64,000 nucleotides of DNA from Bacillota bacterium. Its GTDB lineage: Bacteria > Bacillota > Clostridia > Christensenellales > Aristaeellaceae. Position numbers and translations under genes: made by a program. The notes under the pieces are model-generated. The model was given only the letters and a program-made list of their open reading frames with translations. It ran no database searches and was not told the origin of the DNA. The stretch is from contig JAEZHK010000127.1 of the NCBI GenBank assembly GCA_023416655.1, positions 1 through 64,000 of the forward strand. Reading direction: 5' to 3'. Position 1 is the stretch's first letter; each line of letters begins with the position of its first letter. Shown piece by piece: positions 54,003 to 63,633 of this stretch.

Positions 54003-55745
54003 ATGATGAAAGGCTGGTTTCACGGTTGGCCGCTGGACAAGAAGATCTATTTTGTGGTGGCCAGCTTGATCTACGCCATCTCGCTGATCCTGTTAATCGT
54101 GTGCTCCAGCTTCTACATCAGCGGGTATATTGATCAGTCCACGGCGGTGGCGCACGATCAGCTGTCCTCACTGGCGCTGAACTATGCGTCCACGCTGGAC
54201 AGCTACAAGGATCTGGCCGAGTCGCTCACCATCGACGACGCCATCCAGGCCTATCTGAAGTGCGATGGACCGCTGGATCCGCGCTATTACGAGCGCATGT
54301 CCGCCGCCAAAAGTACGCTGCAAAACGCACAAAATTTGTTCTCCGATCTGATGTTCGTGGCGGTAGTCTGCTACCGATACGACGGCGTGGCGTATAAGGG
54401 TACGATCTCCAAGATTTCATCGAATTTCCTGCGTGTCTATCCGCAGGATTTCCGACAGGCGCCGTTTAGCCGCGACACGGGCACGCTGCGCATGAGCTAC
54501 AACGACGCGTATCTAAAGGGCCGGCCCCTACTGAACGTGTATTTTCCGGTGTACTCGATCTCCAAAATGATCAACGAGAACGGGCTTTTGTGCATGGTGA
54601 TCGACAGCAGCCTGTTTAAAGAAATATCGCGGGACGGCCTGGCGCTGAGCAGCGGCGCGGATCTGATCCTGACCGACGCCGATGGGCTCGTGGTGGCGGC
54701 ATCCAACAAGGCGCTGATTGGCACCACGATTTCCGGGAGCGACAGCTTCCAAACCGGCAGCCACCTGTTCATCCAGCACAAGGTGGGCAAGTGGAACTAC
54801 CGCCTGGTCAGCCGCATCCCGCTGGTGGGCATGTACAAGGGCAGCCTCGCGATGCTTTTGATGATGTCCGTGATCTGCGTGTTGATCGCGGCGCTGGGCC
54901 AGATTTTGTGCCGCCGGATCATTCGGGTGGCGTATCGGCCGCTCAACGACGTGATCGACGTAATGAATCAGGCCGCTTCCGGGCGGCTGGACGCGCGGGT
55001 GGGGCGGGAAGACATGGGCGCGGATTTCGCAAAACTCGCCGACCACTTCAACCACATGATGGAGCGCATCAACGAGTTGGTGGCGCAGGTGAAGCGGGAC
55101 CAGATAACCGCCGACCAGCTGCGCTTCAACGCCCTGCAGTCCCAGATACAGCCCCACTTTCTGTACAACACGCTCGACTGTATTCACTGGCAGGCGTCCG
55201 CCGACGGCAACCAGGAGATGTCGGACTTTGTGCGCGCGTTGGCGCGGTATTATCAGCTATGCCTGAGCAAGGGCCAGGATGTGATCGCGCTGGAGCAGGA
55301 GCTGCTGCACGTGGAGAACTATCTGTTCATCCAGAACATCCGCTACGACCACATCGTGGAAGGCGAGATCGACTGTGAACCCGATTGCAAGCAGGTGCGC
55401 ATCCCCAAGATCACGCTTCAGCCGCTGGTGGAGAACTCGATCTACCATGGCATCAAGATCAAAGAGGGGCGCCGCGGGCGCTTGTTCATCCGGGCCTTCC
55501 GGCAGGGGAACGATGTGCTGATCGAGCTGCGCGACAACGGCACCGGCATGAGCAGCGACGAAATCGAGCGCATCAACCAGGCGATCTCAGCCTCGGAGAG
55601 CGATTTTGGCTATGGGGTGCGCAATGTGAACCGGCGCATCGAGCTGCTGTTCGGCAGGGGGTATGGGCTGCACTACAGCGCCAACGAGGAAGGCGGCGTG
55701 ACCGTCACGGTGCGGCTGCCTTTTGCGCCGGAACTTTCCGAATGA
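54003..55745 (+). CDS. YesM-type sensor histidine kinase
   Basis: A 580-residue sensor with two transmembrane segments (about residues 15-38 and 277-300) around an extracellular sensor domain, then HAMP and His_kinase domains. The phosphoacceptor is His385 in QIQPHFLYNTLDCIH, and the ATPase region includes PLVENSIYHGIKIKEG and LRDNGTGMSSDEI. ATG 54003 is followed by a second ATG at 54006. It follows the GH3 gene by ten bases and overlaps the partner regulator by four. Confidence 0.92.
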   Translation: MMKGWFHGWPLDKKIYFVVASLIYAISLILLIVCSSFYISGYIDQSTAVAHDQLSSLALNYASTLDSYKDLAESLTIDDAIQAYLKCDGPLDPRYYERMSAAKSTLQNAQNLFSDLMFVAVVCYRYDGVAYKGTISKISSNFLRVYPQDFRQAPFSRDTGTLRMSYNDAYLKGRPLLNVYFPVYSISKMINENGLLCMVIDSSLFKEISRDGLALSSGADLILTDADGLVVAASNKALIGTTISGSDSFQTGSHLFIQHKVGKWNYRLVSRIPLVGMYKGSLAMLLMMSVICVLIAALGQILCRRIIRVAYRPLNDVIDVMNQAASGRLDARVGREDMGADFAKLADHFNHMMERINELVAQVKRDQITADQLRFNALQSQIQPHFLYNTLDCIHWQASADGNQEMSDFVRALARYYQLCLSKGQDVIALEQELLHVENYLFIQNIRYDHIVEGEIDCEPDCKQVRIPKITLQPLVENSIYHGIKIKEGRRGRLFIRAFRQGNDVLIELRDNGTGMSSDEIERINQAISASESDFGYGVRNVNRRIELLFGRGYGLHYSANEEGGVTVTVRLPFAPELSE

Positions 55746-57298
55746 GAGGGGAACGAGATTTGCTCAAGGCGTTGATTGTGGACGATGAAAAGCTGATTCG
55801 GCTGGGGATGCGCCGCGCCATACCCTGGGAGAAGCTGGGGATCGGCGAGGTGTTCGCGGCCAAATCGGGTGGCGAGGCGCTGGGCATCATTCGTCAGCAT
55901 GCGCCCGAGATCATGATCACCGACATCAAGATGGATGGCATGAGCGGGCTGGAGTTGATCGACCAGGCCGCCGTCATCGCGCCGGACATGCGTGTGCTGG
56001 TGCTGACCGGCTACGATGATTTTGAGTATGCACAGCGTTGCATCCGCCTGCAGGTTGTCGACTTTTTCCTGAAACCCATCGACGAGCGCACGCTGATGGA
56101 GGCGGTCAGAAAGCAGGTGGACGCAATTACCGCCTCGCGGCTGGATCGCCTCGAGGAGGATCGGATGAGTCGCGCTCGGGCCGTGGCCGAACAGATGCAG
56201 ATCGATCGGCTGTTGCGCGATGTCGTGGCTGGCCGCAAGCCGGAAAGGGCTGTGGAGGCGCTGTGCGCGCAGTTTGGGTTCGCGCGCGACCAGCCGCTGC
56301 GAGCCGCCATCCTGGCAAGCGCCGGAGAGCCCGATGATTATGCCAATGCGACCATCAAGCGCATCTGCATCGACATGGTGGACGCGCAAAATCGCGGCGT
56401 CAGCTTTCAGGACGACGCGGGGCGCGTGGTGGTGTCGCTGTTTCTGGATGCGACGCAGGACAGTGCGCTGGAGTATCTGGGTGAACTGGGCAGCATCCTC
56501 AGTGACGAGTTTGGACAGCCGCCGCGCATGGCGATCGGCAACCCCGCGCAGCTTTGCGCGCTTTTCGAATCGTACAGGGACGCGGCGCAGCTGCTGGAGC
56601 AGGAGGTGGGCGACTCGGGTTTCATCATCCAGACCCCCTTCGCGCGCAGCCGTGAGGACGATTTCCGCGCGGCGTTCGCGCAGATCCGCGATGCCATGGG
56701 GGGTTGCGGCGCAGACGCGTCGGGCGTGCTGGCGCTTTTTAGTAAGTTTTGCAAGATTGCCATCGAGAGCAGCCTCTCCGATGCCGCCATGGGCCGATGC
56801 TGCTTCGAGCTGGCTTCCACGCTGTATTGTGCGTTCATGAGCCACACGGGCTTTATGGCAGGGGACGAGCTGCCACAGTTGCTCAACGCGCTGCAGGCTG
56901 CCCGCGCCGATGAGCGGCTGACGCTGACGCAAGCGTTCATCACGCGGCTGCTGGAGGGGCGCGAGGACCCGAAGCAGCATGAGATGGTGGACCGCGCCAA
57001 GCGATACATCGTTGAGCATCTGGCGGAGGAACTGAGCGTGTCCGAGATCGCCGCCAAGCTGTACATATCGCCCAACCACCTGTCGCGGCTGTTCAAGCGG
57101 GTGACTGGAGAAGGTTGCTACGAGTATGTAGTCAGAAAGCGCATCGAGCGCGCCAAGCAGCTGCTGGAGACCACCTGCTACAAGCCTGCCCAGATTGCCG
57201 AGATGGTGGGCTACAACGACACCAACTACTTCTCGCTGGCGCTCAAGAAAAATACCGGCATGTCGCCTCAAAACTATCGAAAGCAGTTTACTCCCTAA
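55742..57298 (+). CDS. YesN-type response regulator with AraC DNA-binding domain
   Basis: A 518-residue regulator. The receiver domain begins KALIVDDEKLIRLG, with phosphoacceptor Asp61 in IMITDIKMDGMSG; the C terminus has the AraC motif pair (LSVSEIAAKLYISPNHLSRL; PAQIAEMVGYNDTNYFSLA). ATG 55742 overlaps the kinase stop, but AGGGGA lies seven bases before TTG 55760, which may be the true start and would remove six residues. Its 3' end overlaps the convergent AraC gene by 11 bases. Confidence 0.92.
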   Translation: MRGERDLLKALIVDDEKLIRLGMRRAIPWEKLGIGEVFAAKSGGEALGIIRQHAPEIMITDIKMDGMSGLELIDQAAVIAPDMRVLVLTGYDDFEYAQRCIRLQVVDFFLKPIDERTLMEAVRKQVDAITASRLDRLEEDRMSRARAVAEQMQIDRLLRDVVAGRKPERAVEALCAQFGFARDQPLRAAILASAGEPDDYANATIKRICIDMVDAQNRGVSFQDDAGRVVVSLFLDATQDSALEYLGELGSILSDEFGQPPRMAIGNPAQLCALFESYRDAAQLLEQEVGDSGFIIQTPFARSREDDFRAAFAQIRDAMGGCGADASGVLALFSKFCKIAIESSLSDAAMGRCCFELASTLYCAFMSHTGFMAGDELPQLLNALQAARADERLTLTQAFITRLLEGREDPKQHEMVDRAKRYIVEHLAEELSVSEIAAKLYISPNHLSRLFKRVTGEGCYEYVVRKRIERAKQLLETTCYKPAQIAEMVGYNDTNYFSLALKKNTGMSPQNYRKQFTP

Positions 57299-58073
57299 CC
57301 AGTAACCGTTGATACGCCTTTGGGGACATACCAAACGCCGCCTGGAACACGCGGTAGAACGTGCTCAGGCTTTCAAACCCCGCCTCGAAGCTCGCATCAA
57401 CCACGCTGTGGCTGGCGCTAAGGATCAGCTCGGCGGCGCACTCGACGCGAAGCGAGTTGATGTAGCTGTTGAAGCTGCAGCCCACGCGCTGCGAGAAGCA
57501 GCGCGAAATCTGGTACCGGCTGACGCCCAGCGCCGCGCCCACAGAATCCAGGGACAGCGGCTGGCGGTAATGCTCTCGAAGGTACGCGAGCAATTTGTGC
57601 AGCAGCTGCTCATCCGAGACGGCCGTCAGCGGCTCCAGGCGCAGCGATGCCAGCACATGCCCCATAAGCACGAGCAGGTAGCCGCGAATCAACGGGTGGT
57701 TGCCCGCTTCCAGCTGGCTTAACATGTCCAGCGCGGACAGCGCGTCGGGGTGAAGCTGCGTACAGGACAGAAACGGCGATTCCGGCCGGAAATTATCCAG
57801 CTTTTGCGCCAGCTCGCCCACCATGGCGGGCTCGACGATCAGCAGTTTTACCGTGCTTAGGGATTCGGTGCGATAGCTGTGCACTGTGTCCGGGAACACA
57901 ATGGCCAGATCGCCGGGGCGCAATCGCCGCGCCTGCGCGCCGATGCTCAGCTCGATTTCGCCTCCGGTCGCGCAAACCAGCTCCACATGGCGGTGGATGT
58001 GGGGCACGAAACTCAGGTTGTGTGTCTCTGTGATGGAAAAAGCCTTTTCCCGCAATTCGTAAAACGCTATCAT
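57288..58073 (-). CDS. AraC-family regulator with cupin sensor
   Basis: A 261-residue regulator. The N-terminal cupin (VPHIHRHVELVCATGGEIEL, RRLRPGDLAIVFPDTVH) should bind a small sugar. Residues about 165-255 hold the AraC helix-turn-helix pair (LDSVGAALGVSRYQISRCF; VVDASFEAGFESLSTFYRVF). It is divergent from the oxidoreductase-transketolase operon, sharing a 116-base gap with it, and most likely controls that operon. Confidence 0.9.
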   Translation of the reverse strand: MIAFYELREKAFSITETHNLSFVPHIHRHVELVCATGGEIELSIGAQARRLRPGDLAIVFPDTVHSYRTESLSTVKLLIVEPAMVGELAQKLDNFRPESPFLSCTQLHPDALSALDMLSQLEAGNHPLIRGYLLVLMGHVLASLRLEPLTAVSDEQLLHKLLAYLREHYRQPLSLDSVGAALGVSRYQISRCFSQRVGCSFNSYINSLRVECAAELILSASHSVVDASFEAGFESLSTFYRVFQAAFGMSPKAYQRLLVRE

Positions 58074-58189
58074 TGATGCAGGCCTCGCAATATTTGGGAA
58101 CAGTTCAACCGAATTTGAGAGGAATTATATCATGATATGTGGTATTGTGCAACCAGTGGGAATGAACCGGATGAAAGGATGTGCTTTGA

Positions 58190-59350
58190 ATGGTGAACAT
58201 CGCGATGATTGGCGTGGGTGCAATCAGTGGCATTTATTTGGAGAATCTGACCAAGGTGTTCAAGCACGCGCGGCTGCTGGGCGTTTGCGACCTGGTGCGC
58301 GAGCGTGCCGAAAAGGCGCAGGCAAAGTATGGCATCCCCAAGATTTACGATGACATGAACGACGCGTTTGCCGATCCTGAAGTACAGGTCGTGTTGAACC
58401 TGACCAGACCCTATGAGCACTTCGAGGTCACCAAGGCCGCCCTCATGGCGGGCAAGCACGTGTATTCCGAGAAGCCGCTGGGCGCGGATTTCGAAGAAGG
58501 CTTGGCGCTGGCTGCGATCGCCAAAGAAAAGGGACTGATGCTGGGCGGTGCGCCCGACACCTTCCTGGGCGCGGGTATCCAGACCGCGAGAAAGCTGATC
58601 GACGACGGCGTGATCGGCGACGTAGTGGGCGCGGCTTGCTTCATGATCTGCCATGGCCACGAGACGTGGCACCCTGATCCGGCGTTTTATTATAAGCGCG
58701 GCGGCGGCCCGATGATGGATATGGGCCCGTATTATGTGACCGCGCTGATCAACCTGATGGGCGGTGTGGCGGGGGTGACCGGCGTCACCAAGAAGAGCTT
58801 TGACAAGCGGATCATCACCAGCGAGCCGTATCGCGGCGAGGTGATCGATGTGGACGTCAACACCTACCTCACCGGCGCGCTGCATTTTGAATCCGGTGCG
58901 GTGGCTACGGTGTTCACCACGTTTGACGTGTATTACGGCCAGGGCAATCAGGCGCGCTTCGAGGTGTATGGCACCAAGGGTACGCTGCTGGTGCCCGATC
59001 CCAACACCTTCGGGGGACCGGTCAGGCTGTATCGGCCCGAGGATCAGGAGCCTGCACAGGCCATCGATCCCGGCCTTTTGAAGGCGCCGGGCGCGATGAT
59101 GGGGTTCAAAGAGATCCCTCTGATGTTTGATTATAAGGACAACAGCCGGGGATTGGGGCTGGCCGACATGTGCAAGGCCATCGAAGACGGCCGCGACGCG
59201 CGCGCCAGTTACGTGCAGACCGAGCACGTTCTGGAAGTACTGACCGCGTTTGATAAGAGCAGCGAGGCCAAAGCCTACGTGCCCATCACCACCAAGTACA
59301 CACGCTCCGCGCCCATGAAGAACAACCCGATGCACGGGATATTGGATTGA
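58190..59350 (+). CDS. Gfo/Idh/MocA-family oxidoreductase
   Basis: A 386-residue NAD(P)-dependent sugar oxidoreductase. The Rossmann motif is IAMIGVGAISGIYLENL, the EKP motif is YSEKPLGAD (about residues 91-99), and the C-terminal domain has the beta-sheet substrate cavity. It is the first gene of the operon and is followed within eight bases by a TIM-barrel isomerase-like gene. Such pairs occur in C3-oxidation and elimination of glycosides and in inositol or rare-sugar catabolism; which applies here is not known. Confidence 0.88.
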   Translation: MVNIAMIGVGAISGIYLENLTKVFKHARLLGVCDLVRERAEKAQAKYGIPKIYDDMNDAFADPEVQVVLNLTRPYEHFEVTKAALMAGKHVYSEKPLGADFEEGLALAAIAKEKGLMLGGAPDTFLGAGIQTARKLIDDGVIGDVVGAACFMICHGHETWHPDPAFYYKRGGGPMMDMGPYYVTALINLMGGVAGVTGVTKKSFDKRIITSEPYRGEVIDVDVNTYLTGALHFESGAVATVFTTFDVYYGQGNQARFEVYGTKGTLLVPDPNTFGGPVRLYRPEDQEPAQAIDPGLLKAPGAMMGFKEIPLMFDYKDNSRGLGLADMCKAIEDGRDARASYVQTEHVLEVLTAFDKSSEAKAYVPITTKYTRSAPMKNNPMHGILD

Positions 59351-59357
59351 GGAGGGC

Positions 59358-60179
59358 ATGCACATGAACGTTGCATACACCGGCTGGACCTGGCTGATCA
59401 ACCACAAGGACAACCCCAAATTCGAGCTGGAGCAGGCGATCAAGGAATGCAAGCATCTGGGCTATGACTTTCTGGAGAATTTCGCGTTCATCGCGGATTA
59501 CTACGAGGATCCGCTGGAGCTCGTCGCGCTGCTCAACAAGTACGACGCCAAGATGGTCAACCTGTATGGGCATTTCTCCAACGAATGCAGCGATGAGGAC
59601 TATGATCGGTCCGTCAAGCAGATCGACTTTCTCGCGGCCATCGGCGGCACGCACTACAACTGCCAGGCCGCAATGTGGAAGGAAGCGCCGCTCAAGCGTC
59701 CCACCGACGCGGCGCAGATCGCAAAGTACGCAGCGCTCAGCAACCGTTTGGGCGCGTACGCCAAGAGCAAGGGTGTCGCGCTGTGTTTCCATCCGCACGC
59801 GCAGACCGCCGTGTTCACCGAGGATCAGATCGACTGCTTTGTGAAGGACACTGATCCGTCCGTGGTGTGGCTGTGCCTGGACACCGCGCACACCACCATC
59901 GGCGGCATGAGCGCGCCCAAGGCGTTTGGCAAATACGCCAGCCGGCTGGGGTATGTGCACTTCAAGGACGTCGACCCCACCGCCGCCGAGGGCGAGCAGC
60001 CCATGGCTTCGTTCCGCGCGTTGGGGCTGGGCACGGTGGACTTTGTTGGCGTTATGGCAGCACTTAGAAACGGCGGCTACGACGGCACGCTGTGCGTCGA
60101 GCTGGACAACCCCGAGGTGTGCAACTACCAGTCCGCCGAGGTGTCGCGCAAGTACATCAAGAACGCGCTGAAGCTGTAG
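59358..60179 (+). CDS. Sugar phosphate isomerase/epimerase family (xylose-isomerase-like TIM barrel)
   Basis: A 273-residue AP_endonuc_2-type TIM barrel. Metal-site segments include VALCFHPHAQTA (His), WLCLDTAHTTIGG (Asp-His), VHFKDVDP (His, Asp) and LCVELDNPEV (Glu). The family isomerises or epimerises keto sugars, dehydrates inosose, or removes the aglycone from 3-keto-glycosides. ATG 59358 and 59364 are both possible; GGAGGGC precedes them. Its specific reaction is unknown. Confidence 0.85.
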   Translation: MHMNVAYTGWTWLINHKDNPKFELEQAIKECKHLGYDFLENFAFIADYYEDPLELVALLNKYDAKMVNLYGHFSNECSDEDYDRSVKQIDFLAAIGGTHYNCQAAMWKEAPLKRPTDAAQIAKYAALSNRLGAYAKSKGVALCFHPHAQTAVFTEDQIDCFVKDTDPSVVWLCLDTAHTTIGGMSAPKAFGKYASRLGYVHFKDVDPTAAEGEQPMASFRALGLGTVDFVGVMAALRNGGYDGTLCVELDNPEVCNYQSAEVSRKYIKNALKL

Positions 60180-60199
60180 GCGTAAGGGGGCGGTTGGCG

Positions 60200-60934
60200 A
60201 TGTTGTCAGGGAAGAGCGTACTGATCACCGGCGGCGCGGGCGGGCTGGGCTCGGCAATGGCGCGCCTGCTGGCGGCCAATGGCGCGTCGGTGCTGATCCT
60301 GGATATGGAGGCGGAGAAGGGCGAAGCGCTGGCGTCGGAGATTGGCGCTAAGTTTTTCGCCATGGACGTCACAAGCGAATCGGACTGGGCGAACGCAATG
60401 CGCTTCGCACTTAAGCAAACCGGGCGCGTGGACGTGCTGGTCAACAACGCGGGCATCAACATCAGGAAGCCCATCGAGGAGATGAGCTTTCCCGAGTGGC
60501 AAAAAATGATGGATGTCAACACCGGCAGCGTGTTCCTGGGCACAAAGCACGCCATCCCGATCATGCGTGCGCAGGGCGGCGGCGCGATCATCAACACCTC
60601 GTCGGTGTGCGGGCTGATCGGACACCGCTACACGCCCGAGGCGTACACAGCCTCCAAAGGCGCGGTCACACTGCTGACCAAATCCGTGGCGGCGCGCTAC
60701 GCAAAGGACGGCATCCGCTGCAACTCGATCCACCCCAGCACGGTGTATACGCCGCTGGTGGAGGCGATGTTCAAGGACCCGGAGCGCCGCGCCGAGCGCA
60801 TCGGCGAAGTGCCGCTGGGGCGGTTGGCGAGCGAGATGGACGTGGCCAACGCCGTTCTGTTTCTGGCCAGCGACGAGGCGTCATTTCTCAATGGCGTGGC
60901 GCTGCCCATCGACGGCGGCGTGACTTGTTACTGA
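60200..60934 (+). CDS. Short-chain dehydrogenase/reductase
   Basis: A 244-residue classical SDR. The cofactor motif is TGGAGGLG (10-17), then NNAGI (82-86), with catalytic Ser134/135 in INTSSVCGL, Tyr149 and Lys153 in YTASK. Asp35 after the second strand suggests NAD preference. ATG 60200 follows AAGGGGG. It probably oxidises or reduces a sugar, polyol or sugar acid in the pathway of this operon. Confidence 0.88.
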   Translation: MLSGKSVLITGGAGGLGSAMARLLAANGASVLILDMEAEKGEALASEIGAKFFAMDVTSESDWANAMRFALKQTGRVDVLVNNAGINIRKPIEEMSFPEWQKMMDVNTGSVFLGTKHAIPIMRAQGGGAIINTSSVCGLIGHRYTPEAYTASKGAVTLLTKSVAARYAKDGIRCNSIHPSTVYTPLVEAMFKDPERRAERIGEVPLGRLASEMDVANAVLFLASDEASFLNGVALPIDGGVTCY

Positions 60935-60951
60935 TGAACGGGGGGATTGCT

Positions 60952-61791
60952 TTGGATTCCAAGAGTCGCTTTCATGAACTGCAGCGCGTGGCGCTGGACG
61001 TGCGCGCCGACATCCTTCAGATGATTCCGCCGGGCAAGGTGGGCCATCTGGGCGGCAGCTGCTCCATCACGGACATCGCGGCGGCGCTGTATTTTGAGCA
61101 TATGCGCGTGTTTGACGATCCAAAAGACCCGGCGCGCGACAGGTTGGTGTTTTCCAAGGGTCATGCGGTGCTGGCGCAGTACGCCTGCCTGGTGGAACTG
61201 GGCTATGTGGATCGAGCGGAGCTTGCGCGCGTCAAAACCCTGGGCGGCACGCTGCAGGGCCATCCGGATATGGAATACACGCCGGGCATCGAGGCGGTGA
61301 CCGGCTCCTTGGGGCAGGGGCTGTCGGTATCGCTGGGCATGGCGCTCGGCCTGCGGCTTGCTGGCGGAACCCAGCGCGTGTTCTGTGTGCTGGGCGATGG
61401 TGAGCTGGCAGAGGGCCAGGTGTGGGAAGCGGCCATGGCGGCCGCGGCTTTCGGGGCGGACAACCTGTGCGCGATCGTGGATTGCAACCGCGTACAGGCC
61501 ACGGATGAGACAGACAAGGTGTTCCCGATTCCAAACCTGCGCGCCAAATGGGAGGCATTTGGCTGGCATGTGATCGAAATCGACGGCCACGACTTCCCGC
61601 AGATTCTGGATGCGCTGCAGCGCGCCGCGCGGCAAAAGGACCAGCCAAGCGTGATCATCGCGCACACAATCAAGGGCAAGGGATTCGATTTCGCGGAAGG
61701 CAAGGCAAAATATCACAACGCCTCGCTGAGCGAGCAGGAATACGCGCAGGCGATAGAGGCCATTGAGCAGATGAGGAGGGAGCTTGCATGA
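60952..61791 (+). CDS. Transketolase, N-terminal subunit
   Basis: A 279-residue TPP-binding half of a split transketolase. It contains GHLGGSCSITDIAAALYF, FSKGHAVLAQYACL and the TPP/metal motif GDGELAEGQVWEAAM with the distal Asn in VDCNRVQ. TTG 60952 is preferred because a run of six G bases lies seven bases upstream; an ATG at 60934 overlapping the SDR stop has no ribosome site. It overlaps the C-terminal subunit gene by four bases. Split transketolases are common in catabolic clusters with special ketose phosphates. Confidence 0.9.
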   Translation: MDSKSRFHELQRVALDVRADILQMIPPGKVGHLGGSCSITDIAAALYFEHMRVFDDPKDPARDRLVFSKGHAVLAQYACLVELGYVDRAELARVKTLGGTLQGHPDMEYTPGIEAVTGSLGQGLSVSLGMALGLRLAGGTQRVFCVLGDGELAEGQVWEAAMAAAAFGADNLCAIVDCNRVQATDETDKVFPIPNLRAKWEAFGWHVIEIDGHDFPQILDALQRAARQKDQPSVIIAHTIKGKGFDFAEGKAKYHNASLSEQEYAQAIEAIEQMRRELA

Positions 61792-62714
61792 TGCGAAATC
61801 AGCGAACGGCTTACGGCGAGGCGCTGGTGAAGCTGGGTGCAGATCACCCTGGCGTGGTGGCTCTGGAGGCTGATTTGGGCAAGTCCACGATGTCCTGCCT
61901 GTTCGAGCAGGCTTATCCGAGCCGCTATTTTCAGATGGGCATCGCCGAGGCCAGCATGGTGTCCACCGCCGCCGGGCTGGCGCTTGCCGGATTTACCCCG
62001 TTTGTACACTCGTTCGCGGTGTTTGCGTCCGGGCGCGCCTACGACCAGATTCGATCCTCGGTATGTATTCCGCGCCTGAACGTGCGCATATGCGGCTCGT
62101 CCGCCGGGCTTTCGGATTTTGGCGACGGAAAGACGCACCAGTCGGTGGATGACATCGCCATCATGCGCGTGTTGCCCAACATGACGGTGCTCTCCCCCGC
62201 GGACGCGGTTGAAACTGAACTTATGGTCGGCGCGCTGGGGGATTGGTGCGGGCCTGTGTATCTGCGCGTCAACCGCAACGACCTGCCGGTGCTTTCGGGC
62301 GCGCATGCGCCTTTCGAGCTCGGCAAGCCCCGCCTGATGCGCGAGGGTGAGCACATCGCCGTGTTCGCGACGGGGATTATGGTGTCCATGGCGCTGGAGG
62401 CCGCCGAAGCGCTTAAAACTGAGGGCATCAGCGTGCGCGTGGTCAACATCCACACCATCAAGCCGCTGGATGTGCAAGCGGTGCGCGCATATGCCAGTGG
62501 CATGCGCGCTGTGCTGACCGCTGAGGAACACTCGGTGATCGGTGGGCTGGGTTCTGCGGTGCTGGAGGCGCTGGCCGGGGATCGCGTGCCGGTCTCGGTC
62601 CTGGGCATTCAGGACCGCTTTGGAGCCTCCGCCGCGAATTATGGCGAGTTGATGGCTGCGTATGGGCTGACTGCCGAGGCCATGGCAAGTCGGATTCGGA
62701 TGATGCTGAAATAG
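61788..62714 (+). CDS. Transketolase, C-terminal subunit
   Basis: A 308-residue partner subunit with the pyrimidine-binding domain (MGIAEASMVSTAAGLALAG, with the glutamate that activates TPP, about residue 48) and the C-terminal regulatory-like domain. SFAVFASGRAYDQIRSSV and a GLSDFGDGKTHQSVDDIA loop fit the family. Start ATG 61788 is in an ATGA overlap. The pair transfers a two-carbon unit from a ketose (phosphate) to an aldehyde; no sugar kinase is encoded in the visible operon. Confidence 0.9.
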   Translation: MMRNQRTAYGEALVKLGADHPGVVALEADLGKSTMSCLFEQAYPSRYFQMGIAEASMVSTAAGLALAGFTPFVHSFAVFASGRAYDQIRSSVCIPRLNVRICGSSAGLSDFGDGKTHQSVDDIAIMRVLPNMTVLSPADAVETELMVGALGDWCGPVYLRVNRNDLPVLSGAHAPFELGKPRLMREGEHIAVFATGIMVSMALEAAEALKTEGISVRVVNIHTIKPLDVQAVRAYASGMRAVLTAEEHSVIGGLGSAVLEALAGDRVPVSVLGIQDRFGASAANYGELMAAYGLTAEAMASRIRMMLK

Positions 62715-62726
62715 GAGGCGATAGGT

Positions 62727-63611
62727 TTGAACATTGGATTCATCGGTTTGGGCATCATGGGCAAGCCCATGGCGAAAAATCTGCTCAAGGCCGGACATGC
62801 GCTGATCGCGTGCGACATCAACCGGCAGGCGGTCGCGGAGCTGACGGGATTGGGCGCGTACGCTGCGGACTGCGCGCGTGAGGTGGCCGAGCGGGTTGAT
62901 CTCGTCATCACCATGCTGCCCAACTCACCGCAGGTGCGCGAAGTTGTTATGGGGGAAGGCGGCCTGATCGAGGGCATCCGGCCTGGCGCGACGCTGATCG
63001 ACATGAGTTCCATCGCGCCGCTGGTCAGCCGGGAAATCAGCCGGGCGCTGGCGGATAAGGGCGCGTTCATGCTGGATGCGCCGGTGTCCGGCGGCGAACC
63101 CAAGGCGATCGAGGGCACATTGGCGATCATGGTGGGCGGCCCGGAGGATGTGTTTGAGCGCTACAAGCGCGTGCTGCAAAACATGGGCGCGGCTGTCACG
63201 CGGGTGGGCGAAATCGGCAGCGGCAACATGGCCAAACTTGCCAACCAGATCATGGTGGCTGCCAACATCGCGGGCATGGCGGAGGCGCTGGTGCTGGCGG
63301 CAAAAGCGGGCGTCGATCCGAGCACCGTGTACCAGGCGGTGCGCGCGGGGCTGGCGGGTTCCACGGTGCTGGACGCCAAGGCACCACTGGCGCTTGTGGG
63401 CAATTTCAAGCCGGGGTTCCGTATCGACCTGCACATCAAGGATCTGAACAACGCACTGGACACCGCGGCATCCGTCGGCGCGCCCGCGCCGCTGTCCGAA
63501 CGGATCATCGCCATGATGCGTGAGCTTTCCGAGGAAGGCCATGGAGCGGACGACCACGGCGGATTGGTCCAGTACTACGAGAAACACGCTGACACGACCA
63601 TCCGGTCATGA
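62727..63611 (+). CDS. Beta-hydroxyacid dehydrogenase (GarR/3-hydroxyisobutyrate dehydrogenase family)
   Basis: A 294-residue NAD(P)-dependent dehydrogenase. The cofactor motif is [16 protein letters not shown] (4-19), the substrate motif [14 protein letters not shown] (117-130), and the catalytic lysine is Lys170 in [14 protein letters not shown] 62727 is the start, with TAGGAGGCGATAGG upstream. Family members reduce tartronate semialdehyde, succinic semialdehyde or 3-hydroxyisobutyrate. In this operon it may handle a short aldehyde acid left after C2 transfer (inference). Confidence 0.88.
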   Translation: MNIGFIGLGIMGKPMAKNLLKAGHALIACDINRQAVAELTGLGAYAADCAREVAERVDLVITMLPNSPQVREVVMGEGGLIEGIRPGATLIDMSSIAPLVSREISRALADKGAFMLDAPVSGGEPKAIEGTLAIMVGGPEDVFERYKRVLQNMGAAVTRVGEIGSGNMAKLANQIMVAANIAGMAEALVLAAKAGVDPSTVYQAVRAGLAGSTVLDAKAPLALVGNFKPGFRIDLHIKDLNNALDTAASVGAPAPLSERIIAMMRELSEEGHGADDHGGLVQYYEKHADTTIRS

Positions 63612-63633
63612 TTCGATCAGTAGGAGCATCAAC

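Noticed and set aside
58190..63611. Sulfoquinovose or apiose pathway identity for the transketolase operon
   Set aside because: No sulfoquinovosidase, sulfo-sugar isomerase, apulose kinase or matching transporter is visible; only the split transketolase is shared.
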